The position numbers were made by a program, and so were the translations under genes. This document shows, one piece after another, positions 54,990-62,683 of a stretch of 64,000 bases of DNA. How positions within the stretch are numbered: position 1 is the stretch's first letter; each line of letters starts with the position of its first letter. The stretch is from positions 1-64,000 of the forward strand of contig JACPXZ010000025.1 in assembly GCA_016196225.1 (NCBI GenBank), in the 5' to 3' direction. Under the pieces are notes generated by a model that worked only from the letters and a program-made list of their open reading frames with translations, had not been told where the DNA came from and did no database searches. This DNA comes from Candidatus Peregrinibacteria bacterium. Lineage in GTDB: Bacteria; Patescibacteriota; Gracilibacteria; Peribacterales; Peribacteraceae.

Positions 54990-57251
54990 ATGTATTACCG
55001 TTCATTTTTTGTACTTCTGGCATTCGTGTTGCCAATAACGACCCATGCCAATACCTTCACTCCACCTCTTTGGAAGGAGAATCAGGAGGTTACCGCAGTC
55101 GGGAGTGACTTGGAAGGAGATGTTCCGGTCGAGCGATTACTATGCTTTGCTCCCGACTCGTTCCCTGATGATCTCAAATGTTTTCGTCCGGATAGTCCGA
55201 GTATCAAGCAATGGATAAAGGGAACTGTTCGCTTTGTGCCGGCAGCAAATACGCCGCCGAGCGGTATCTTAAAAATTTTCATATCAGTCAACGAGGAGGC
55301 GTGCATTGACCAGGGGGCGGGAGGGAAGTATTGCGATAAAGTGAAAAAACAAAAGGAATTGAATTTTGGTCCATACAAAGCGCATCCCTATATTGTGGAA
55401 CTTGTGGAGAAGGAATCGGGGATCCGGTCATCCACCCTTGTTCGCGGAAAAACCTATGAGATCCGGGGGGTTCGTTTTGGGGATGAGATTCAGGATATTT
55501 ATGTGGGAGGTCGAAAAATTCCTCGCAGTTCCATCCTGGAGTGGTCGTACAAATCCGTGACGTTTCGCGCATCGGAAGATTTTCCGGATGGAGAGAATAT
55601 TCAGGTGAATAATGGCGTTGCCCGAAGCAATGCCTATCCGATCACCATTATAGATAACGTATCGGACGATCCTTTTTCACATTTACAATTGCATCTCTTG
55701 TTTCATAAGGTGATTGATGCGTGGAAAGTCTCGAAGGGGGAGGGGGTAGTCGTTGCGATTATTGATTCCGGTATCGATACGAATCATCGGGAGTTTGCCG
55801 GACGCATTTGGGAGAACGCCAGAGAGATACGGGGGAATCAAAAAGACGATGATGGAAATGGGTACGTCGATGATATCAATGGATGGAATTTTGTATCGGA
55901 TTCTGCAGAGCTGACTCCGCTCTCTCAGCACGGAACGGCCGTTGCAGGCGTCGTGGGAGCCGCGGCAAATAACACCATCGGCGTTGCCGGTATTGCACCG
56001 GACGCCGTTCTTATGTCACTGATTGTCAGTGGCCCGGATGGTCGGATTAAAGGAGAGGCCGTCTCTAAAGCGATTCGATATGCGGTCGATCATGGGGCCA
56101 ATATTATCAATTTGAGCATGGGGGGACCGGGGTTTACTACGGATTTTACGTCCGCGTTTACGGCGGATATTCGATATGCGGCAAGTCACAATGTTCTTAC
56201 CGTCATTGCCGCCGGGAATGGAGATATTGCCGGACAGAGTATCGGCGATGCCCATGGAGTGAATCTGGACCAAAATCCCAAGTCCCCGGTCTGTAATCGT
56301 GATGATCCGCGATGGTCTATCGGAGTAGCGGCGTTGAATCCGACTGGACTCAAGTCGTCCTTCTCGGATTTTGGGTCGGATTGTATCGATCTTGCGGCCA
56401 TTGGAGAGAATGTGGTGACCACAACATTCTATGCCGATAACCCAGATCGGGTGGAGTATGTATCTGCCAACGGGACATCATTTGCGGCGCCGATGGTGTC
56501 GGGAATCGCAGCACTGGTTTGGTCCATGAATCCCAAACTTGCAGCATGGCAGGTGCGCGATATTCTTATTTCCAGTGGAGATCGTCTGCCGGATGCAACA
56601 ATCGGGCGCAAAGTAAACGCGGTGGCCGCGGTGGACCGCGCGAAGAAGACACAGCCGCAGGAACCGTTAAAGATTTCGTCCTTCGAGACGCCTCCAGCCG
56701 TCGCTCCACGAGCTATGGCCGGCAAGCAGGATGACACTGTTATTTTTCCCGATGTCTCTGCGGATTATCCCCATGCTCCTGCGATTGCTTGGGCAAAAGA
56801 ATCGGGTGTCGTACAGGGATATCCGGATGGGTATTTTCGTCCAAGGCGGAGTGTGAATCGGGCGGAATTTTTGAAGATCCTGATGGAAAGTCAGGGGATT
56901 GATGTTTCAAACGAGATCGATTCAACGGGTTTTCCGGATATCGATGAGTCGGCATGGTATGCCCCGTATCTCCGATATGCCAAGCGCATGGGGATCATTG
57001 AAGGATATCCGGATGGATTCTTCCGCCCGGACCAAACGGTAAACGCGGCCGAGGCGCTGAAGATGGCATATCGCACGCTTGGAATCGAAACGATCGATAC
57101 GGGAGGGGAGTGGTATCAACGCTATCGCGTCCACGCGGAATATAACGATGTTCTTTTTGATACGGAGATGCGGATGGATCTTGGAATGGCACGGGAAGAT
57201 ACAGTGTGGGTGATGTGGAGGTTAATTACGGATGTTCTGATTCGACAGTGA
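54990..57251 (+). CDS. Subtilisin-like (S8) protease with C-terminal SLH repeats
   Basis: A 753-residue exported protease. Signal peptide YYRSFFVLLAFVLPITTHA. An N-terminal beta region of about 220 residues with IPT/TIG-like character (GIRSSTLVRGKTYEIRGVRFG) precedes the S8 domain. The triad is Asp in VVVAIIDSGID, His in SQHGTAVAGVVG and Ser in NGTSFAAPMVSG, and the oxyanion Asn is in VIAAGNGD. From about residue 600 come SLH repeats (FPDVSADYPHAPAIAWAKESGVVQGYPDGYFRP; FPDIDESAWYAPYLRYAKRMGIIEGYPDGFFRP). It is probably attached to a pyruvylated wall polymer. ATG 54990 follows a TATAAT box. Confidence 0.93.
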   Translation: MYYRSFFVLLAFVLPITTHANTFTPPLWKENQEVTAVGSDLEGDVPVERLLCFAPDSFPDDLKCFRPDSPSIKQWIKGTVRFVPAANTPPSGILKIFISVNEEACIDQGAGGKYCDKVKKQKELNFGPYKAHPYIVELVEKESGIRSSTLVRGKTYEIRGVRFGDEIQDIYVGGRKIPRSSILEWSYKSVTFRASEDFPDGENIQVNNGVARSNAYPITIIDNVSDDPFSHLQLHLLFHKVIDAWKVSKGEGVVVAIIDSGIDTNHREFAGRIWENAREIRGNQKDDDGNGYVDDINGWNFVSDSAELTPLSQHGTAVAGVVGAAANNTIGVAGIAPDAVLMSLIVSGPDGRIKGEAVSKAIRYAVDHGANIINLSMGGPGFTTDFTSAFTADIRYAASHNVLTVIAAGNGDIAGQSIGDAHGVNLDQNPKSPVCNRDDPRWSIGVAALNPTGLKSSFSDFGSDCIDLAAIGENVVTTTFYADNPDRVEYVSANGTSFAAPMVSGIAALVWSMNPKLAAWQVRDILISSGDRLPDATIGRKVNAVAAVDRAKKTQPQEPLKISSFETPPAVAPRAMAGKQDDTVIFPDVSADYPHAPAIAWAKESGVVQGYPDGYFRPRRSVNRAEFLKILMESQGIDVSNEIDSTGFPDIDESAWYAPYLRYAKRMGIIEGYPDGFFRPDQTVNAAEALKMAYRTLGIETIDTGGEWYQRYRVHAEYNDVLFDTEMRMDLGMAREDTVWVMWRLITDVLIRQ

Positions 57252-57269
57252 AAAACATTACTTGTCATC

Positions 57270-57305
57270 CTGCTTGCCGGCCAAAGCCTTGGCGACGGCT
57301 GGAGG
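57270..57305. repeat. Dispersed GCCGGCC...GGCTGG-type repeat
   Basis: CTTGCCGGCCAAAGCCTTGG then CGACGGCTGGAGG, related to the copy at 5863. Its end provides the GGAGG before the thermonuclease start. Confidence 0.6.
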
Positions 57306-57310
57306 TGCGA

Positions 57311-57736
57311 GTGAGTGAGTGGCTTCTAGGGATTTTTTTCTTGATAGGATGTGTCCCCTCAGAATTTGATACAGGAGCTGTACAGGTTCTTGCAGTGGTT
57401 GATGGGGATACCATCATTACAACCATTGGAACAGTTCGTCTGATAGGGATTGATACACCGGAAAAAGGGGAATGTGGCTATCAGGAGGCCACGGAGAAGT
57501 TGACCGCATTGGTGGATGGAAAAGATGTAAACCTTGTCCCCGATTCTCTGAATCAAGACCGGGATAAATACGGACGATACCTCCGATATGTGGAGAGTGA
57601 TGGTCGCGATGTAGGAGAAGTGTTACTAAAGGAGAACTACGCAGATCTCTATCCGTGGTTTCCGGCTGAGAGATTAGAACAGTATCGTTCAATAATAAAA
57701 AAGGCGCCTCGTGGGCGCCTTGTGGGGTGCGATTAG
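57311..57736 (+). CDS. Thermonuclease (SNase) family lipoprotein
   Basis: A 141-residue secreted nuclease. The start region SEWLLGIFFLIGC ends in a lipobox-like LIGC, so it may be lipidated. The SNase domain has VVDGDTI and GIDTPEKGE (Ca2+ and catalytic region), VRLIGID with the catalytic Arg, and DKYGRYLRYV with the second Arg. GTG 57311 is chosen because GGAGG stands five bases upstream; an in-frame GTG at 57305 is possible. The last codons (KKAPRGRLVGCD) coincide with a minus-strand terminator hairpin. Confidence 0.85.
   Translation: MSEWLLGIFFLIGCVPSEFDTGAVQVLAVVDGDTIITTIGTVRLIGIDTPEKGECGYQEATEKLTALVDGKDVNLVPDSLNQDRDKYGRYLRYVESDGRDVGEVLLKENYADLYPWFPAERLEQYRSIIKKAPRGRLVGCD
57695..57721 (-). 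terminator. Intrinsic terminator of the 57733 gene, inside the thermonuclease 3' end
   Basis: On the minus strand AAGGCGCCCACGAGGCGCCT followed by TTTTTT, a strong 8-bp GC-rich stem with a T-run, 11 bases past the stop of the convergent gene. Confidence 0.85.
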
Positions 57737-58455
57737 GAGTTGCTCTCCGGAGCCGGCGGTGCGTAGCGTGCACGGATGCGTTCAAGACGCTGCTCATGAC
57801 TCATATCCTGCTCTGTAGCACGTGCTCGAGTATGACGAGGAGAATGGGGGAAGAGGGGATACATACGCCGGTTTTCATAGATGCGTTGCTGTCTCTTGTG
57901 GATCCGGTCGACACGTTTTTCTGAGCGCTCCCTTATGCGTTTGGTAGCAGCAGACGGGAGTGCTGCAGGGACCGGTTTCTTTGTCAGATGTCCACAGGAG
58001 CAAGAACAAGGATCGTTTGCAGTCTTGAGGCATCGTTCCGTTTCCCGTCGTGTATTTACTTCTTGTTTAAGAATGCGACGACTTTTGCGCGGGGTATTCA
58101 TGTGACTTAAGAGGAGAGTGCGTCGGACTTCTGCTTGGTTTTGTGCAATAATTTTTAGATCCTGGGTCATGCGTGACTTTATCCGCTCAAGAGCCGTTTG
58201 ATTTCGCTCCGTCTGCATTCGGGTTCGTGTGGAGTTGAGGATACGCAGATGATCCTGAAGCAGGCGATGCAGCATGGCATTATTTTTGTTGCGCTCCATC
58301 TGCTCAATAATGCGTAGCCTCCCAGTAGAAACGGTGGAAAGTGTCGCGACCAGCACTGGGAGTTCCGGAGCAGTGGGCGCAGGCGCGGCCTCAGCAAAAG
58401 GGAGAGAGGTGATAGGGAAGACCGTAGCCAGGAATAATGCGATGATTCTCCTCAT
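57733..58455 (-). CDS. Exported, very basic helical protein of unknown function
   Basis: A 240-residue protein with signal peptide RRIIALFLATVFPITSLPFAEA. The mature part is dominated by Arg/Lys-rich helices (LRIIEQMERNKNNAMLHRLLQDHLRILNSTRTRMQTERNQTALERIKSRM) and contains a Cys cluster CSCSCGH near residue 150. The C-terminal half (RIRERSEKRVDRIHKRQQRIYENRR) is also strongly basic. The charge suggests binding to an acidic polymer, but that is inference. It has its own promoter with a palindrome and its own terminator. Confidence 0.65.
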   Translation of the reverse strand: MRRIIALFLATVFPITSLPFAEAAPAPTAPELPVLVATLSTVSTGRLRIIEQMERNKNNAMLHRLLQDHLRILNSTRTRMQTERNQTALERIKSRMTQDLKIIAQNQAEVRRTLLLSHMNTPRKSRRILKQEVNTRRETERCLKTANDPCSCSCGHLTKKPVPAALPSAATKRIRERSEKRVDRIHKRQQRIYENRRMYPLFPHSPRHTRARATEQDMSHEQRLERIRARYAPPAPESNS

Positions 58456-58488
58456 ATAGAAAAAGGGGGTAAGAGAAGAGAGTGGGAT

Positions 58489-58517
58489 AAATTACCTATA
58501 ATTGACAATATTGTCAA
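58489..58517 (-). promoter_or_regulatory. Promoter TTGACA-N17-TAATTT overlapping a 16-bp palindrome
   Basis: The perfect palindrome TTGACAATATTGTCAA (58502-58517) includes the minus-strand -35 box; TAATTT follows 17 bases on. The arrangement looks like an operator for a dimeric repressor. Confidence 0.55.
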
Positions 58518-58568
58518 TATATATCTATATATCAATATTATTATGTTTATTCTCTTATTTAAGCCACT

Positions 58569-59144
58569 TTAAGATACCGCTGATAAAAACTCCTCCCGTA
58601 TTTTTTCTGCTCTTTGGATGTGTTCCAGGACAAATACGACTCTTTTCTCAAGGGGAAGGGGGGGGACACGGATAGGGTCATATCCCATGGATCGATAGGC
58701 TTCTTCAATCTCACGGTCGATTTTTGCCGCCATGCCCGAATCTTCTATACGTATATGATCGCGAACAAAGGGTAGAGGATCAAAAAGGAATATCTCTCTA
58801 TACCGTCGTTTTTTGCACTCTTCGAAGATGGGATCGGTTTTTACGCCGTGCATAGCGCAGTACGGGACCATATCGAGAAGACCGACATCGAGGACCATGG
58901 TCTCATTCGGATCGAGGGTTCGTTCGCGCAGAATTTGGAGATCCACGACCGCACATTGAAAGATCTGCGGTTGTCCGCGGATCTCATGGAGCGTCTTTCC
59001 TTTGGCCATCTCGAGCTCGGCATGCGCACGAGGAACTTCAGGGATAATACGAAGTCCCTCAAGGAAGAGACGGTGAACGACTGTGGTTTTACCTGAGGAG
59101 GGCGATCCTGCAACAACGTACCATTGGGTTTGGATGGGGGGCAT
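58569..59144 (-). CDS. P-loop NTPase (AAA_28-like)
   Basis: A 191-residue soluble protein with Walker A VVAGSPSSGKTTVVHRL at the N-terminus and a likely Walker B ETMVLDVGLLDMVPY. The order GSPSSGKT, RIIPEVPRAHAELE (Glu/Arg segment), FQCAVVDLQILRER and REIFLFDPLPFVRDHIRIE matches the AAA_28/nucleotide-kinase-like fold with phosphorylation of a small substrate as one possibility. ATG 59144 is used; the ORF-track extension reads through tRNA-Ser and a palindrome and is not real. Confidence 0.8.
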   Translation of the reverse strand: MPPIQTQWYVVAGSPSSGKTTVVHRLFLEGLRIIPEVPRAHAELEMAKGKTLHEIRGQPQIFQCAVVDLQILRERTLDPNETMVLDVGLLDMVPYCAMHGVKTDPIFEECKKRRYREIFLFDPLPFVRDHIRIEDSGMAAKIDREIEEAYRSMGYDPIRVPPLPLEKRVVFVLEHIQRAEKIREEFLSAVS

Positions 59145-59179
59145 GGGACCAGAAGGGTAACATAATCCATGGTGGCAGA

Positions 59180-59205
59180 GCCACGTCGTTCGCGAACGAC
59201 GTGGC
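59180..59205. repeat. 26-bp perfect palindrome abutting tRNA-Ser
   Basis: GCCACGTCGTTCG followed by its reverse complement. Its last four bases are the encoded GCCA 3' end of tRNA-Ser. A 22-bp version sits in the GIY-YIG gene at 31327. Confidence 0.9.
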
Positions 59206-59295
59206 GGAGAGGGCGGGATTTGAACCCGCGATACGGGTTTAAGCCCGTATACCGCATTAGCAGTGCGGCGCTTTCGACCACTCAGCCACCTCTCC
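59202..59295 (-). tRNA. tRNA-Ser (anticodon GCT)
   Basis: A 94-nt class II tRNA on the minus strand with acceptor GGAGAGG/CCTCTCC, anticodon loop CTGCTAA (GCT), long variable arm TATACGGGCTTAAACCCGTA, T arm GCGGG TTCAAAT CCCGC, and encoded GCCA. Confidence 0.95.
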
Positions 59296-59367
59296 ATTTT
59301 TCCTTATAAAGAACGTACGCAAAGTATAGGAGATAGAGAGATATGTTCCAATTGAAAGCTTCTCATG

Positions 59368-60198
59368 TTAGGAGATACCCGAAAGAAGGATGACACCGGA
59401 AACGGCCATGGCGACGCCGGCTTTTTGGTGATTTTTTATTTTTTCGCGCGTGACAAGGAGGCCGAGGAGAACGGCAAGGGCGAGATAGCTTTCGCTGATG
59501 GCGGTCGCAACGGCAATGGGGATAAAAGTGGTGGCAAACGCAAACGCGATCCACGCGATATTATCGAGGAAACTTTGGCTCATGACAGGCCAGGGATGTT
59601 TGCACACATCCCGATAAAGATCGATGAGTGTATGGGTGATCAAGAGATATGTTCCGATAATGAGGGCGATACCGGTATGCGAAAACCAGATCGTAAGGAG
59701 TGGAGAAATTTCTCTGCTGGAAATACCTACGAGAAAGTTGGTGAGGCCCATGCCGATAGCCGCCAGTCCTGCAAGGATTGCCCCTTTTTCGAATATTCGT
59801 TTATGATAATGAAGGTGCGAATACTGAAGAGTGGTCGCAGAGGTGATGCCGATAAAAACGATCACAATGAGCAACCATTGGCTGGGGGATAGGGTTTCGT
59901 GTGCGAGACTGATGCTAAGGGCAACGGTGATAGGGAGCTCTAATCCGATAATGGGTTCTATAATGGCAATTTTGCCTGTCTTCAATGCCTCAAAATTAAA
60001 TAATGCGGAAACAATAACGACAAATGTCAGAAGTGACAGCAGGAGAAGATCCGGCATATCCAATAATAGGAGCTCTCTCCATACGAATGGAAAAAGAACA
60101 ATCGTACCGGTGATTGCAATACAAAAAAGTGCCTTGGTACTCCCAATCAAACGCACCGTGCGCTGGATGAAAAAATCACCCAGCCCCCAGGAGATCAT
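59368..60198 (-). CDS. EamA/DMT family transporter
   Basis: A 10-helix type transporter; 276 residues from the first ATG. Two EamA repeats are visible (MISWGLGDFFIQRTVRLIG to IGITSATTLQ, and ILAGLAAIGMGLTNFLVG to GVAMAVSGVILLSG). The substrate is unknown. The first helix is cut short by ATG 60198: reading upstream in frame gives SPGILFALVA directly before MISWGLGD, the usual EamA start. No ATG, GTG or TTG is available there, but TATAGT lies six bases before an ATC at 60249, so the true start may be non-canonical. tRNA-Ser lies downstream. Confidence 0.85.
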   Translation of the reverse strand: MISWGLGDFFIQRTVRLIGSTKALFCIAITGTIVLFPFVWRELLLLDMPDLLLLSLLTFVVIVSALFNFEALKTGKIAIIEPIIGLELPITVALSISLAHETLSPSQWLLIVIVFIGITSATTLQYSHLHYHKRIFEKGAILAGLAAIGMGLTNFLVGISSREISPLLTIWFSHTGIALIIGTYLLITHTLIDLYRDVCKHPWPVMSQSFLDNIAWIAFAFATTFIPIAVATAISESYLALAVLLGLLVTREKIKNHQKAGVAMAVSGVILLSGIS

Positions 60199-60255
60199 AG
60201 CGACGAGCGCAAAAAGAATGCCGGGAGAATGTACATATGATAAATCGATATGAGC

Positions 60256-60261
60256 ACTATA
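60256..60261 (-). promoter_or_regulatory. -10 box TATAGT upstream of the EamA gene
   Basis: Minus-strand TATAGT ends six bases before an in-frame ATC at 60249, the same spacing as in the leaderless genes of this window. Confidence 0.45.
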
Positions 60262-60287
60262 ACGCAGTAGCGATCGTCCGGGATAGT

Positions 60288-60836
60288 CTACTGTGCCAGC
60301 GCCAACTCATTATTCCCTATTCCCTCACGGGTGGCGACGCGCAGATATTTTCCGCTCAAGAGATATGTGCGTTCGATCAGGTCAAACATATCTTCACTGA
60401 CAATAATGCAACCCATACTGCGGTAACGATTGTCACTGGCGAGATATTCATCGCCATAGGCATGCGTATGAATACCGTAGTGGGTGTAAATATCGCCGTT
60501 CTCATAGAGACGGATGAAGCGACCGCTCGGGCCATAGGTGATGCGATCTCCTTTGACATGATGAGACTTTGCAATCCAATCTTTTGCCGGTGTTGCCGCG
60601 TTATACGTGAGGCCGATGTAGTTCACCGTGCGGCGTTGTCCGGTGACAAGTTTAAAGGAAAGGTATTGTCCCGATGGATGCAGAAGGTATCCGATATTGT
60701 CTTTGGTATCGATAATGAGTTGATCGCCGATACTCGGTTGCCAAGCGGCGAGTGCCCGGGTGGCGGACAGATCTTCGGGAGAAGCCGAGAGGCTCAACAC
60801 AAAGCCAAGCAGGGAGATGGCAAGCTGCTGAATCAA
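60288..60836 (-). CDS. L,D-transpeptidase-like (YkuD) protein
   Basis: A 182-residue exported protein with a signal peptide (MIQQLAISLLGFVLSLSA). The YkuD fold is seen in DQLIIDTKDNIGYLLHPSGQYLSFKLVTG, THYGIHTHAYGDEY and the active-site motif RSMGCIIVSEDMFDLI. Canonical enzymes have SHGC; here the His is Met while the Cys is kept. If active, it would cross-link peptidoglycan; otherwise it may only bind it. Start codon TTG 60836 is uncertain. Confidence 0.8.
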   Translation of the reverse strand: MIQQLAISLLGFVLSLSASPEDLSATRALAAWQPSIGDQLIIDTKDNIGYLLHPSGQYLSFKLVTGQRRTVNYIGLTYNAATPAKDWIAKSHHVKGDRITYGPSGRFIRLYENGDIYTHYGIHTHAYGDEYLASDNRYRSMGCIIVSEDMFDLIERTYLLSGKYLRVATREGIGNNELALAQ

Positions 60837-60910
60837 AGTAATACATTTTACATTCTTAATGGTTTACGTCAATGCTCTGCGATGTGAAATTCTGCGCTGA
60901 ATGGACATTT

Positions 60911-60947
60911 TAAAAATGCCCTCCGTGTCGAACACGATACGGAGGGG
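60911..60947 (-). terminator. Terminator hairpin after the 60976 gene
   Basis: CCCTCCGTGTCG pairs with CGATACGGAGGG (one mismatch) around an AACA loop; on the minus strand it is followed by CATTTTTA. Confidence 0.6.
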
Positions 60948-60975
60948 AAAAATGTTCCTTGCAGGGAGACCGGGT

Positions 60976-61395
60976 TCACCGCACGACTGAAAAGTGAATA
61001 TACAGCTCCGTAACCTCCGGGTTGGTGTCGTAGGTGGCTGCAATGACCCGCACGTTGTTGGAGCGCGCCCATTGCCGGATGCGATTATTCAATGCTTCCT
61101 TGAGAACGCCTCCAGTAATGAGGGGATTCCCATTGTCCGGGATGGGGATGGACGCATGGTAGAGGCCCGACGGAACATCCTTTTCCGGTGCAGAGATCAC
61201 GACGGTGCTCTCGAGTTCTCGGAAGTATCCGGCGCCCTCAAATCCCATAGGGGCATCCATGTTCCGAAGGATACTTGACCGATGTCCTATCCCGCGTGCG
61301 TACTTGATTGCGGGAATGAAGATCGCGAGACCGACAGCGATTATTATCGTGACGACAATAACATCTGCGCGACTGACTCCGTGACGCCTTTGCAT
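60976..61395 (-). CDS. Pilin-like membrane-anchored protein of unknown function
   Basis: A 139-residue protein with a basic N-terminus (MQRRHGVSRADVIVV) followed by one hydrophobic helix (VIVVTIIIAVGLAIFIPAI) and an extracytoplasmic domain, an arrangement like pseudopilins but without a clear prepilin peptidase site. ATG 61395 is set by an AGGAG about eight bases upstream, one of the few clear Shine-Dalgarno sites in the window. It is transcribed divergently from rsmH and ends in its own terminator. Confidence 0.6.
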   Translation of the reverse strand: MQRRHGVSRADVIVVTIIIAVGLAIFIPAIKYARGIGHRSSILRNMDAPMGFEGAGYFRELESTVVISAPEKDVPSGLYHASIPIPDNGNPLITGGVLKEALNNRIRQWARSNNVRVIAATYDTNPEVTELYIHFSVVR

Positions 61396-61490
61396 GACTT
61401 GATCTCCTGTAAAGAGAAGGAACGGATCCACGAGACCGTCTCGTGGAGACTTCCATGATAGTACAACTTAAATTGATTATGTCAAATATG

Positions 61491-61496
61491 TACACT
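61491..61496 (+). promoter_or_regulatory. -10 box TACACT, leaderless start of rsmH
   Basis: TACACT ends six bases before ATG 61503; TTAAAT stands 17 bases upstream. Confidence 0.55.
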
Positions 61497-61502
61497 GTAT
61501 TA

Positions 61503-62351
61503 ATGCAGCACATTCCGGTTCTCTTAAAAGAGGTTGTTGATATTCTGAACCCGAGGGTCGGAGACCATGTTCTTGATTGCACGGTGGGACTCGGGGGACA
61601 TGCAAAAGCGTTTTTAGAAAACATTGGTTCAAAAGGGTTTTTAGTCGGGATCGATGCTGACGGTGAGAATCTGAAGATGGCGCGGGAGAATCTGAAGGAA
61701 GATAAGAATGTGAAATTGGTGCAGGGGAATTTTCGTGTCATGGTGAGCTCGACGCATGATACGTTTGACATCATCTTTGCGGATCTTGGTTTAAGTTCAC
61801 CGCACATTGATGATCCAACGAGGGGATTTACGTATCGGGAAGATGGACCGCTGGATTTACGGTTTGATCAAACAAAAGGACTGAGTGGCGCACAGTTGAT
61901 TGCGCAAATATCGGAGAAAGAACTTGCCGATGTTCTCTGGCAATATGGTGAGATCAAATCTAGCCGGCGACTTGCTTGCGCGATCAAGGAGCAAAATGTT
62001 CAATCCACCTTGGGTCTGAAAAAATGTGCAGAGGATATCGTTGGACGTTTTGCACGAAAACTCCTTCCACAAATCTTCCAAGCTCTCCGCATTGCAGTAA
62101 ACGACGAACTCGGCTCTCTGAATATTCTGTTACAACAGGGACCCTCTTTGCTAAACAGTGGGGGACGGATGGGGATTATCAGTTATCACTCGCTGGAGGA
62201 TCGTATGGTGAAACAATCTTTTCGTGCTCTTGATCCTTCCACATATCAAATCCTTACCAAAAAACCGATATGTCCGTCGGAGGAAGAAGTGAAGAACAAT
62301 CCCCGATCACGGAGTGCGAAGTTCCGTGTGATACAGCGTGTGTTAGAATGA
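61503..62351 (+). CDS. rsmH: 16S rRNA (cytosine-N4) methyltransferase RsmH
   Basis: Methylates C1402 of 16S rRNA; classic first gene of the division/cell-wall cluster. The 282-residue product starts MQHIPVLLKEVVDIL and has the SAM motif VLDCTVGLGGHAKAFL. IFADLGLSSPHIDDPTRGFTY and GPLDLRFDQ follow, then LRIAVNDELGSLNILL and ISYHSLEDRMVKQSF. ATG 61503 fits both the family start and the TACACT box. ftsL follows, with its promoter inside the rsmH 3' end. Confidence 0.97.
   Translation: MQHIPVLLKEVVDILNPRVGDHVLDCTVGLGGHAKAFLENIGSKGFLVGIDADGENLKMARENLKEDKNVKLVQGNFRVMVSSTHDTFDIIFADLGLSSPHIDDPTRGFTYREDGPLDLRFDQTKGLSGAQLIAQISEKELADVLWQYGEIKSSRRLACAIKEQNVQSTLGLKKCAEDIVGRFARKLLPQIFQALRIAVNDELGSLNILLQQGPSLLNSGGRMGIISYHSLEDRMVKQSFRALDPSTYQILTKKPICPSEEEVKNNPRSRSAKFRVIQRVLE
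62344..62349 (+). promoter_or_regulatory. -10 box TAGAAT within rsmH, leaderless start of ftsL
   Basis: TAGAAT covers the last rsmH codons and ends six bases before GTG 62356. Confidence 0.5.
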
Positions 62352-62355
62352 AATA

Positions 62356-62661
62356 GTGACTGATATCCCTCGCCGTACATCTCTTGGACGAATGGTTGAA
62401 CAGAGTACACTCCTTCTTCTTATCGTCATTGGCGTGCTTATCCTGGTTCTTGCATTTTTTATTTTGTTCCACCAGAACGCCAATGCGACGAAGGGATATC
62501 AATTACGCACGCTGGAGCGAGAGAGATCACAGCTTCTTCTCGAAGAAGAAGTACTCAAGATGGAAATTGCAGAGTCGCAAGCGTTGGAGCAACTTCAGCA
62601 AGACAAACGTATTCGCTTAATGGTCGCTCCGAGAGTGACGGAGTATGCCGAGGAACAATAA
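62356..62661 (+). CDS. FtsL-like cell division protein
   Basis: A 101-residue bitopic protein: short cytoplasmic start (TDIPRRTSLGRMVEQ), one membrane helix (STLLLLIVIGVLILVLAFFILF) and a coiled coil (YQLRTLERERSQLLLEEEVLKMEIAESQALEQLQQ). Sequence alone does not separate FtsL from FtsB, but the position right after rsmH is the standard ftsL place. GTG start with a TAGAAT box six bases upstream. No ftsI or mur gene follows; the next gene is the convergent pyk. Confidence 0.8.
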   Translation: MTDIPRRTSLGRMVEQSTLLLLIVIGVLILVLAFFILFHQNANATKGYQLRTLERERSQLLLEEEVLKMEIAESQALEQLQQDKRIRLMVAPRVTEYAEEQ

Positions 62662-62683
62662 GGAAATTTTTTTGACGCTTCTT

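Noticed and set aside
59145-59297. N-terminal extension of the P-loop NTPase (MERWLSGRKRRTANAV...)
   Set aside because: It reads through tRNA-Ser(GCT) and a palindrome; the NTPase fold begins at MPPIQTQWYVVAGSPSSGKT.
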